Source of the DNA: Multifurca ochricompacta
Taxonomy: Eukaryota > Basidiomycota > Agaricomycetes > Russulales > Russulaceae
Length of the DNA: 13,852 nt
Assembly: GCA_022496185.1 (NCBI GenBank)
Contig: WTXG01000558.1
Coordinates: 1-13,852 of the forward strand
Direction: 5' to 3'
Below are positions 1-6,339 of this stretch, piece after piece (the stretch's first letter is position 1; each line of letters begins with the position of its first letter). The position numbers and the translations under genes were made by a program. The notes under the pieces were generated by a model. It worked only from the letters and a program-made list of their open reading frames with translations. It did no database searches and had not been told where the DNA came from.

Positions 1-307
1 GACTCTCTACTGGAATGAACTGTTTTTCAAAGTCAATTCTGAAGCGGTCCCAAGTCCCAAAGGAAGGGGGGTTGGCTTGGAGTGCAGTGTTGGTGCGGTC
101 TCTGGCCCATTCGCCTGCTGGTGTATCAAGTTTAAAGTGGGTGAGGGCTGCAGAGACTCGTCTACTCTCATCAGTGAAGGCACCTCATTCAGGTAGTAGT
201 AGTTGGCTAGCTGGGACCAGAAACGTTCTGCTTTAGAAGCTTGACCATCAAAAGATTCTGGGGGTGATCCCAGGATCTTCCCATTAGGAGGCAGCAGTAG
301 TACTCAT
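1..307 (-). pseudogene. Retrotransposon Gag (capsid) N-terminal part, frameshifted and cut by window edge
   Basis: The first ATG of this reading is at 307-305. The translation passes through PNGKILGSPPESFDG, FWSQLANYYYLNE, AFTDESRRVSAALTHFKL, then WARDRTNTALQANPPSFG and TWDRFRIDFEKQFIPVES. This order (PxxFDG, FW..L..YY, ALT-F, aWA, W..F...F...F) is the pattern of the retrotransposon Gag family whose capsid packages element RNA in cytoplasmic particles. Two frame changes are needed: one near 288-295, just after the start, and one near 181-184, where the run after NYYYLNE lacks a base. The C-terminal half, including any zinc knuckle, lies left of the window. The frame also runs open upstream to the C-run at 390-395, so the true protein may start further upstream. 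Confidence 0.75.
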
Positions 308-312
308 GATGT

Positions 313-810
313 TCAGAGGTGTTGGTGTCTTTGGAGGGTGTGAAGCAATAGCGGTAGTTGTGGAGGCAAGGGATATGGATGGGAGAGTAGGGGGGTTCTG
401 AGGGTGATAGCACGAAGGGATTGCTCTACAGCTTCAAGGGACTGGGACACTTCTTCTTCGTCTGAGGTGATAGAAGCAACTGGGAATTGGACACGGTGGT
501 TATTAAGGTAGACCCACGCTGTATGGGTGTCGGACCAACGGACTTCCTTTCCGTTGTATGTTCCGTAGAATGTGTGGAGGTCAAGGTTGCTGATGAGGTC
601 GATGTTGGGGAAATTACTGAGATATTCGTTTACAGGAAGGATGCGACTGTCCCGAAGACGTTTCCAGTCGTTTCCAAGAGTCTGAGTGTAGTAGTTGTCT
701 CCTTTCCAGGTAGCAACAAAAGCACGGTCGTCGTAGTCAAAGATAGGGTGGGTAAAGCCAAAGGGGACTTGAGCTAATTCTTCAGCAGTAAGAGGTCGTT
801 CTGAGGTCAT
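313..810 (-). CDS. Unknown 165-residue ORF just upstream of gag (possible N-terminal part of Gag)
   Basis: This open frame of 165 codons starts at a genuine ATG (810-808) that overlaps the stop codon of the preceding ORF in an ATGA overlap, suggesting stop-restart translation. I recognise no family. Residues 1-110 look like a folded domain rich in aromatic and charged residues (FDYDDRAFVATWKGDNYY, VRWSDTHTAWVYLNNHRV), followed by an acidic SDEEE stretch. The last ~25 residues are low-complexity Leu/Pro. If one base is re-read at the C-run 390-395, the frame instead continues as a Ser/Thr/Pro/Ala-rich linker through NIMSTTAA into Gag without a stop. It may therefore be the amino-terminal domain of a larger Gag, with the C-run either mutated or a frameshift site. 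That function is inference; the reading frames are visible. Confidence 0.55.
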   Translation of the reverse strand: MTSERPLTAEELAQVPFGFTHPIFDYDDRAFVATWKGDNYYTQTLGNDWKRLRDSRILPVNEYLSNFPNIDLISNLDLHTFYGTYNGKEVRWSDTHTAWVYLNNHRVQFPVASITSDEEEVSQSLEAVEQSLRAITLRTPLLSHPYPLPPQLPLLLHTLQRHQHL

Positions 811-1574
811 TCAGAGCGGGTGCTAAGGCGGTATGTAGTCCACCCTTGGGCGTTCCAGGCGTAGAAGACTTGGTAGGCGGGGCGAAGGACAGCACGATCT
901 AGACGGTAGTTGCGGATGTTCCTGTGGATCCAGTAATACTCTTCAACTATTCCTGGAGCAGAGATAACAATGCGGAGTCGCCAAAGGAGATTCTCAAAGT
1001 ACAGGGGGTCTGTGGTGATTCGGTTAGCTTCACTCAAGGGATGGTAGACGTCAAGGTGATTGGCTCTTTGAGTTGCAAGTTGGGCAGAACAGTGAAGGTG
1101 GAATTCTCGTAGTTCACTGGGGTTTCGAGTTGGTAATGTCCCAGAGACGTAGATATCGGTGGCAGGGTAGATGTGGTTGACCAGGTGAACAATGGAAGGG
1201 GATCGGGATCGGGACTGATCTGATTCTACAACTGGAAGGTTTAGGAAGGGTGTTGATGTTGAAGCGAGCTGGGTGGATGTTGGGGGAATAGGGGAATAGT
1301 TTAGATGGGCAAGGAAGGGCTCTGGGACAGGGGGGAGTGGTCGCTCTGGTGGGGGTGCACTGGGACTGGGATGGGTTTGTGCTCTTTGCCTCCTAGTGGT
1401 GTGATGAGGGGCAGGTGTGGCCGGTGTATCGTTACTGCTACGTCTTCTAGGGTTTCTTCTTCTATCTTGGGGGGAGTTGGACTGACTTCTTCTGTGTTGG
1501 GACGCCAGGTTGATAGCCCAGTCAGTAATACTAGCCACGATGCAAAGGAGTCTCTTTTTATTCCCTTTTCCTAC
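807..1574 (-). CDS. Unknown basic, Arg/Ser/Pro-rich ORF of the gypsy leader, no ATG
   Basis: The frame is open from 1574 (after a TAA at 1575-1577) to a TGA at 807-809. No ATG occurs in the frame; the earliest plausible residues are near 1538, at a GTG codon (ASITDWAINLASQHRRS). The N-terminal ~90 residues are strongly basic and disordered-looking (SPQDRRRNPRRRSS, TTRRQRAQ), then Pro-rich. From about residue 150 it becomes more ordered (FENLLWRLRIVISAPG, VEEYYWIHRNIRNYRLD, YQVFYAWNAQGWTTYRL). The basic region could bind nucleic acid, but that is a guess. Its stop overlaps the start of the next ORF by ATGA. Lack of an ATG means it is joined to an upstream exon or ORF, lost its start, or is expressed by another route. 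I recognise no family. Confidence 0.45.
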   Translation of the reverse strand, partial: VGKGNKKRLLCIVASITDWAINLASQHRRSQSNSPQDRRRNPRRRSSNDTPATPAPHHTTRRQRAQTHPSPSAPPPERPLPPVPEPFLAHLNYSPIPPTSTQLASTSTPFLNLPVVESDQSRSRSPSIVHLVNHIYPATDIYVSGTLPTRNPSELREFHLHCSAQLATQRANHLDVYHPLSEANRITTDPLYFENLLWRLRIVISAPGIVEEYYWIHRNIRNYRLDRAVLRPAYQVFYAWNAQGWTTYRLSTRSE

Positions 1575-1689
1575 TTAGATTGAGTAATGTGAAGGTAAGT
1601 ACGTATCAAAGGCAGAAGGCCTCCACAACACTATGCCTGGGGGGGTAGGGGGGGTTTCTGGGCGATAATTACAGGTGCAAAGATCAATC
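1575..1689 (-). other. Spacer between two leader ORFs, possible intron
   Basis: About 115 bases separate the stop of the upstream leader ORF from the open frame of the next one. On the minus strand it is C-rich (two C7 runs) and pyrimidine-biased, with GTAATT near its start and CTAAGTAG just before the next frame opens. That arrangement could be an intron joining two ATG-less frames, but the phase of such a junction was not established. Confidence 0.2.
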
Positions 1690-2583
1690 TCACAGAGGCA
1701 GTGTCGTCTGGTACAGGAGAACTTTCTTCAAAGTCGAGGTATTTTCTGTGGGAGTTTCAAGGTCAGACCAGGTGGTAGTGGTACCAATTAAGGCTGTCTG
1801 GATCTGGGTGAGGCGTTCTTCTTCTTGAGTGACTGCTGCAAGGGAAAGGGTAGGGAATGTGAGCTCTTCTGGTTCTGGGGAGGGGGAGAGTTCAGCGTAG
1901 GTAGGGAGATAAGGGGGGTCTGTGAAGATGGGAGGGTTGACAAGGAATGGGCAATGGTTACGAGAGGTGGTCTCCCAGTAATCAGCAGTCCACAGGTATT
2001 CAATTTGTATGCCTTCTGTTTCTACCAGTCGCCAGCCAGAGGGGGAGGGAGCAGAGTGGAGGCGGATCTCGTCAAAGGTGAGATTAATTCTTATGTGGTC
2101 CAAACGAAAGGTAGAGAGGTAATAAAGACGTTCCCCTCTGAGCACAAGTGTTTCAAGTTCTGGGATGCGAGGAGGGATGTGCTCTCTCCAAAGATATTCG
2201 TCGTTGACACAGATCAGGAGTGTTTCAAGGGGGTCCCCTGTGGAATGGGTGAGCTGAGCAAGGTGCCAGTAAAGGAGTTGGTGTTGGGAGTCTCGGGGAA
2301 TGCTTTGGCAAGGTCCGGACAGGAATTGGTTGTACTGGGTTTGAGTGAGAACTCGCCCAAATGGGAGGAGAAGACGAAGGGGTAGATAGATAGTATCAAC
2401 GTCACACCAGCCTTCTGCTTGTCCGTCGTCGTGGAGGGTGCTGATGAGGGGTTCTGGGTACAGGAGGGCGAGCTGTGCTTCTCTGTGAAGTTGGAAAAGG
2501 TGGTCAAATTGTCTTTGGACCCGTCGGAGGCGGTCTTCTCTTTCTGTGGGGAAGGACACTATTTTCCACACCCAAGAACTCTT
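1690..2583 (-). CDS. Unknown ~295-residue ORF of the gypsy leader, no ATG
   Basis: This is the longest unbroken frame in the gypsy leader, open from 2583 to a stop at 1690-1692. It contains no Met codon; the first residues after the upstream TAA read KSSWVWKIVSFPTEREDRL. Composition is that of a real protein: a charged N-terminal helix-like segment (REDRLRRVQRQFDHLFQL), a central mixed segment (LLICVNDEYLWREHIPPR, ETLVLRGERLYYLSTFRLD), and an acidic Pro/Ser/Thr-rich C-terminal third (LSPSPEPEELTFP). I recognise no domain. With two or more neighbours in the same orientation between LTR and gag it looks like part of a multi-ORF leader or of a larger spliced product. An unbroken frame of this length in a region otherwise full of stops suggests either recent insertion or past selection. 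Confidence 0.45.
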   Translation of the reverse strand, partial: KSSWVWKIVSFPTEREDRLRRVQRQFDHLFQLHREAQLALLYPEPLISTLHDDGQAEGWCDVDTIYLPLRLLLPFGRVLTQTQYNQFLSGPCQSIPRDSQHQLLYWHLAQLTHSTGDPLETLLICVNDEYLWREHIPPRIPELETLVLRGERLYYLSTFRLDHIRINLTFDEIRLHSAPSPSGWRLVETEGIQIEYLWTADYWETTSRNHCPFLVNPPIFTDPPYLPTYAELSPSPEPEELTFPTLSLAAVTQEEERLTQIQTALIGTTTTWSDLETPTENTSTLKKVLLYQTTLPL

Positions 2584-2624
2584 TTATTTACAAGGGACCT
2601 CTACAGTTATGCACAACGTACTGT

Positions 2625-3156
2625 TTAGAGGTTGATATCAAAGTCTATGTCTTCAAAGCAAGGGTACCTGTCTGAAGGGTGTATGGGAAGGAAGGGAGGG
2701 GGTTGGTGGGTAGACGAACAGGGGAAACTAAAGGGACAAGCTCCAGATGGTCTCTAAGTATGTCTCATACTGTGAAGTATCTTTCTTCTACTAGGACCCA
2801 ATGTCAGTGAAGCTAAGGGTGCCAAACAAAGAGAGGAAGCGTCCGTCCAGAAGATCAAAGCCTTGGAGCAGTACTCTAGCCCCACTGAAGACGTCCTGGA
2901 GTTCTGGGGAAGGGAGTGATGAAGGCGGGCAATGGAAGCGTTCCAGGAATAGACGAGGAGGCCCTTGGGGAAGGTAAGAATGTTGGGGGCCAAGAACCCT
3001 ACTTTGGCACAGAGATTGATGTTTACAAAGTGGGAGGGGGGGTAATAAGTGGAAGAAGGAAGCGATCAATACAGGGTGAATAGGAACGATATGGAAGTGA
3101 GGAAAGCAGAAAGAAACGAGCACACCAGGAAGGTAATTAGCTCTATGCTCAAGCAC
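2625..3156 (-). pseudogene. Decayed leader coding region of the gypsy element, unknown function
   Basis: Three minus-strand frames each give protein-like pieces in turn. One frame (3156-2791) reads YLPGVLVSFCFPHFHIVPIH and later FSGARVLLQGFDLLDGRF. A second reads VLVEERYFTV, a TGA, then DILRDHLELVPLVSPVRL. A third ends in DRYPCFEDIDFDINL before a TAA at 2625-2627. The succession suggests one ancestral frame with indels and nonsense changes rather than independent genes. I recognise no domain, and neither the start nor the original frame is certain. Spurious open frames in pyrimidine-rich DNA remain a possible alternative. Confidence 0.3.
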
Positions 3157-3278
3157 ATCCAGGAGCAGGGATATTGATCAAAAAGGCTGGCTCCCTAGAG
3201 AACTGACTGGGCACCCAAGATTCTTGATTACTGTCAATCGAATGGTAGATAAGAAACTGGTGAGGGTTGGTTGGATGG

Positions 3279-3692
3279 TCAAGGCACACAGGAGATGAAG
3301 GTGAAGAGCAGGAGGTGCTGGAAGATGGTCAGTGCCAGGGTGGTGAGGGGAGAGAGCGTTTGCAGTGGTGGGAGGGGGTGGGGCAGGGGTTGGAAGGCGA
3401 ATATAGCGAGGAGGGGGGGTGCCAAAGGTGTTGGATGTTCAGAAGACTGGGGGAGCAAGGGGAGGCAGTTGGAGGGTGGGGGAGGGCACAGGGAGGGGTG
3501 AAGCTCTGGGAGCTCAAGAGGAGGCAAAATCGACGAAGGGGGAGCTGGGGATGCTGTGGCAGCTGCCTCTACCAAGGCAGCAAAGTTAATGGTGTGCTGG
3601 GCACCAGGGAAATCGTAGGGGGGGAGGCTGCTTGATCCGAAGGGTGGGACAGAGGGGAGCTGTTCTGGGACACTAGGGCACTTGTCAGTCAC
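3279..3692 (-). other. Pro/Ser/Leu-rich open frame directly after the gypsy 5' LTR
   Basis: A minus-strand frame is open here. Its start is only a GTG, so initiation is not supported. The first ~50 residues look natural (PSVPEQLPSVPPFGSS, DFPGAQHTINFAALVEAAAT); the rest becomes Pro/Leu/Ser low complexity, as expected from translating a pyrimidine-rich strand. It could be the 5' end of the leader coding region continued, after indels, in the 2625-3156 stretch. Equally it could be untranslated leader. The DNA is strongly strand-asymmetric, with plus-strand G runs such as 3370-3389. Confidence 0.25.
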
Positions 3693-3719
3693 TGTCTGTT
3701 GTAAAAGAGACTGTCCAAA

Positions 3720-4291
3720 TGTTACAACTCACTGTCGACTGTCTGGACAGTGGGTTGTATGCAAAGGGGGATTTGGAAGTGGGGCAAGGGATGAGAGTGA
3801 GGGTGAAAGTGCAGGGAGACGAAGAGAACAGCTCAAGGACAAGGGGTGAGAAGCCTTCCACAAGGTGGGGCTAATCTCCTAGGCAATAAGGTACCGGATC
3901 ACAAGTGGACAGTCTGGAGCTGTCCATTCTATTCCCAAAGGGTTTATATACATAATTACAACTGGGACTTTGGTCTGTGCACCACTTTAGGGGAGGTTAA
4001 CTTTGCTTTAACTCCCTACTGATCCACCAATGAGAATAGCCCCACTTTTGGGCTTAGAAATCCGCAGTCTGCAGTCCGCAGTTTGTGGACTGCTGTTTAG
4101 GCATTGTGGGGTTCTGTTAGTACTCTTCCCACAGGTCTCCAATTTGGCAGGAGTCCAGCCCTGGTCCAGACCAGCCTTTCTCTGGTCTTAATCTAGGGTT
4201 ATCTTTGTCTCTGAGGGTTCTACAAGGTCTCTGGGAGCATCTGGGGATTTCTGGGGGGTCAGGAGGTTTTCTAGGGTGTCAGTTCATGACA
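3720..4291 (-). repeat. 5' LTR of the gypsy element
   Basis: On the minus strand the repeat begins TGTCATGAAC at 4291 and ends TGTAACA at 3720, giving TGT...ACA ends. Two bases further on, TGGACAGTC (3718-3710) could serve as a tRNA primer-binding site because it begins with TGG. An alternative end is 3683, where TGACA mirrors the TGTCA start. A TATA box lies at 3943-3950. The right boundary is well supported because copia LTR sequence resumes at 4292. The matching 3' LTR would lie left of the window, so the ends cannot be checked against it. Several dyads (4071-4093, 3907-3925, 3724-3758) use the repeated words GGACAG/CTGTCC and GCAGTC. Confidence 0.65.
3943..3950 (-). promoter_or_regulatory. 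TATA box in the gypsy LTR
   Basis: The minus strand reads TATATAAA here, inside the LTR and upstream of the leader ORFs, the position expected for the RNA polymerase II promoter of an LTR retrotransposon. Transcription would start roughly 25-35 bases to the left. Confidence 0.55.
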
Positions 4292-4390
4292 GTAAATAGT
4301 CTGAAACTCTGATATCTAATCTAGTCCACAAAGTAGCTAATCTAATCTCCTGATGCCTGAAGCATCACCAAACACATCCTGTGTTCAACA
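4292..4390 (-). repeat. 3' LTR of copia-1, first 99 bases only
   Basis: The minus strand begins TGTTGAACACAGG at 4390 and follows the start of the intact copia-2 LTR (TGTTGACACAAG at 8094) through the shared GATGCTTCAGGCATC dyad and the ATCTAA-type repeats. It stops at 4292, where the gypsy LTR begins. The remaining ~415 bases of the LTR are displaced or lost. Confidence 0.8.
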
Positions 4391-4399
4391 TCCCTCCAT
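4391..4399 (-). other. Polypurine tract of copia-1
   Basis: The minus strand reads ATGGAGGGA directly before the LTR start TGTTG. The same purine run sits at the same place in copia-2, so it is the likely plus-strand DNA primer of this family. Confidence 0.65.
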
Positions 4400-4690
4400 G
4401 CTGAAGGCATCTGGTCATGGATGGGAAATGAGTTGGATGAGCACACTGCCATCACAATTGAATGAGCATATTGCCAGCCAAGAGCTTGTCTAAGGTTGTC
4501 AAAGTTGAGAATGAATCAACAATTTGACAGAATGAGTTGACAAGAAGGGTGTGGTGTTCAGAGGCATATAGCAGTGATTCGCTTATGCAAACTGAAACCC
4601 TACACACTTCTTGCATCACTCTTGAGGTCGACAACTTCCTCATGGTGGGAAAGTGAAAATGGTATACAAAGTTTCCAGATTCCAGCTCTC
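4400..4690 (-). other. 3' noncoding region of copia-1, with a small ORF overlapping the pol stop
   Basis: This stretch between the pol stop and the polypurine tract matches 8104-8394 of copia-2 with several indels. In both copies an ATG overlaps the pol stop codon as ATGA (4691-4694 here) and opens a frame reading MRELESGNFVYHFHFPTM. After that the two copies diverge in frame. It may be a small accessory ORF or a by-product of shared sequence. Confidence 0.4.
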
Positions 4691-5596
4691 TCATTCCAGC
4701 ACAAGTCCAAGTCCATTTACCATGGCTTCAAATGATGCTCTTGGTAGAGACTTAGTGAAGCCATCTGCCAGCATCTCACCTGTGGGGGTTTGCACTAAGT
4801 CAATTATGTGTGATTCAATGTATCCCCTAATGGCATGGTACTTGATAGGTATGTGCTTTGACTGCCTTCCTGTGACTGGGTTTAATGCTAGATCTACTGC
4901 ACCCTTATTGTCACAGTGGAGTAATATAGGGGAGGATACCTTGTACCCTAATTCCTCCATGAAAGTCCTATACCATGCAGCCTGATTTGAAGCCTCAGAG
5001 AGGCTCATGTATTCAGCTTCAGTGGTGGACTGTGCTACTGTCTTCTGCTTTCTAGAGCACCAAGATATTGCTCCATTTGCTAAGAAGAACACATAGCCTG
5101 AGGTAGAATGGCAGTCCTCTTGATCTCCCCATGAGGAGTCTGCAAAGCCGTGAAGGCCATTCTCCCCATTCCCTCCAGAATACTGCAATTTGCAGTCTTT
5201 TGTACTATTAAGATACTTTAAGACATATTTTGCAAGTTGCATATGATTTTGAGAGGGGTTGGAAGCATATTGACTAAGGTGTGCCACAGCAAAACTGATG
5301 TCAGGTCTGCTTCCAATCTGCACCCAAAGCAGAGACCCCATCAACTGTTGGTACTTCTTTATTTCAGAAGTAGATGCCTGGCCATCAAACTTGACCAGAT
5401 GAACATCAGTGCCAGAGGGAAGAGGAGTATATACTTGGTTGGAATCCCTCATCCCAAACTTCTCAATAATAGATAAAACATAGGCTGCTTGGTCAATTTC
5501 CAGTGTCTTATTAGGATGGTCCCTGGTGATATTAACTCCAAGGTATGACTTGATTTCTCCCAAGTCAGTCATCTCATATTGATCAGATAGAGACAA
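4691..5596 (-). pseudogene. pol: copia-1 pol: C-terminal reverse transcriptase and RNase H
   Basis: A 301-residue open segment of Pol. The first ~130 residues are the C-terminal half of the copia RT domain (DLGEIKSYLGVNITRD, MGSLLWVQIGSRPDISFAVA). RNase H follows, which removes the RNA strand of the hybrid: Asp153 in GLHGFADSSWG, Glu193 in STTEAEYMSL, Asp229 in LLHCDNKGA, and the KHIPIKYH motif near 247-254. All key residues are present. It ends at a TGA at 4691-4693. The YVDD part of the active site lies just upstream in the same frame, separated from the N-terminal RT by a frameshift near 5677-5680. The segment itself is intact and could encode an active RNase H fold, but it is not reachable from the pol start. 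Confidence 0.85.
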
Positions 5597-6339
5597 CTTC
5601 AGCCATGTTATCTTATCATTGGAAGATCCAAGTATAGTTATGTCATCTACATAGAGAATGACATAGAGTGAATCATCCCCTCCTTTTGATGAAACATGTA
5701 TACTCCTGCATCAGAGTACATCCAAGTAAAGCCCAGTTCATTAAGAACTGCATGGAATTGTAGATTCCATGCTCAGGAGGCTTGTTTGAGGCCATATAAT
5801 GCTTTTTGTAGCCTACAAACTATGGACTCTTGTCCAGCAATGATGAAACCAACTGGTTGCTCCATATATATCTCCTCATCCAGATCACCATGTAGGAATG
5901 CCAATTTGACATCCATCTGGTGGATTTCCCAATCCTCTAGCATAGCTAGTGCTAGTAATAATCTAAGTGATTCAAATCTGGTGACTGGGGAGAATGTTTC
6001 ATTGAAGTCCACCCCTTCTATTTGGGTGAAACCTTTTGCCACAAGCCTAGCACGAAACCATCCATCTGGTTTCAGCTTAAAGACCCATTTTGACTTGACT
6101 GCCTTTCTTCCTTTTGGAAGATCCTCAAGGCGCCACACATTCAGTTTATCTAAGGCATCAATTTCATATTTACATGCCTCAAGCCATTCACTGGCATTAT
6201 CAGACTGCATTGCCTCCTGAAAAGTCAGGGGATCTCTATAAGAGACTCCTGTGGCATTTAGCAATTCCATATGCCCAAGTCTGGAAGAACCTTGCACAAA
6301 CTCAGCATTATCCTCATTATAGAATTGAGGATTCATGCA
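5597..6339 (-). pseudogene. pol: copia-1 pol: N-terminal reverse transcriptase, with TGA stop and frameshift
   Basis: The 187-residue open part (6336-5773) carries the copia RT start (VWRLEDLPKGRKAVKSKWVF, RARLVAKGFTQIEGVDF) and the first catalytic Asp at residue 142 in HQMDVKLAFLHG, then YGLKQAS. A TGA at 5770-5772 follows, where copia-2 has CAA (KQASQAWN); both derive easily from CGA. The sequence continues in frame through AWNLQFHAVLNELGF to near 5680, where a base is missing from a G run (the C run 5677-5680 on the plus strand). YVDD, holding the other two catalytic aspartates, lies at 5642-5653 in the shifted frame. This copy cannot make full-length RT. Confidence 0.87.

Larger units (their letters stand above)
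1..4291 (-). mobile_element. Ty3/gypsy-type LTR retrotransposon, 5' portion (LTR, leader ORFs, start of gag)
   Basis: Read on the minus strand, this stretch starts with a terminal repeat beginning TGTCATGAAC at 4291, carries a TATA box, then several same-strand open frames, and ends with a retrotransposon Gag domain running off the window at base 1. The right border is sharp: from 4292 the sequence matches the copia LTR seen intact at 7580-8094, so this element inserted into a copia LTR. Protease, reverse transcriptase and integrase would lie beyond base 1, so the gypsy assignment rests on the Gag type and LTR form alone. The distance from LTR to gag (about 3.4 kb) is much longer than the usual few hundred bases or less. 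Confidence 0.75.

Noticed and set aside
1825..2385. Plus-strand 186-codon open frame
   Set aside because: It lies opposite the longer minus-strand leader ORF and has a Gly/Val/Lys-rich make-up typical of the complement of Pro/Ser/Leu coding; no family recognised. The minus-strand reading agrees with element orientation.
3267..3635. Plus-strand Gly/Arg-rich open frame
   Set aside because: Translation of a G-run-rich strand gives low-complexity GGGW-type protein; no support as a gene.
4653..4985. Plus-strand open frame opposite copia-1 RNase H
   Set aside because: It is antisense to a clear RNase H coding region, and a similar plus-strand frame lies opposite copia-2 at 8279-8800; open antisense frames follow from codon composition.
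5696..6220. Plus-strand 174-codon open frame opposite copia-1 RT
   Set aside because: Antisense shadow of the reverse transcriptase; no protein-like motif and no promoter of its own.
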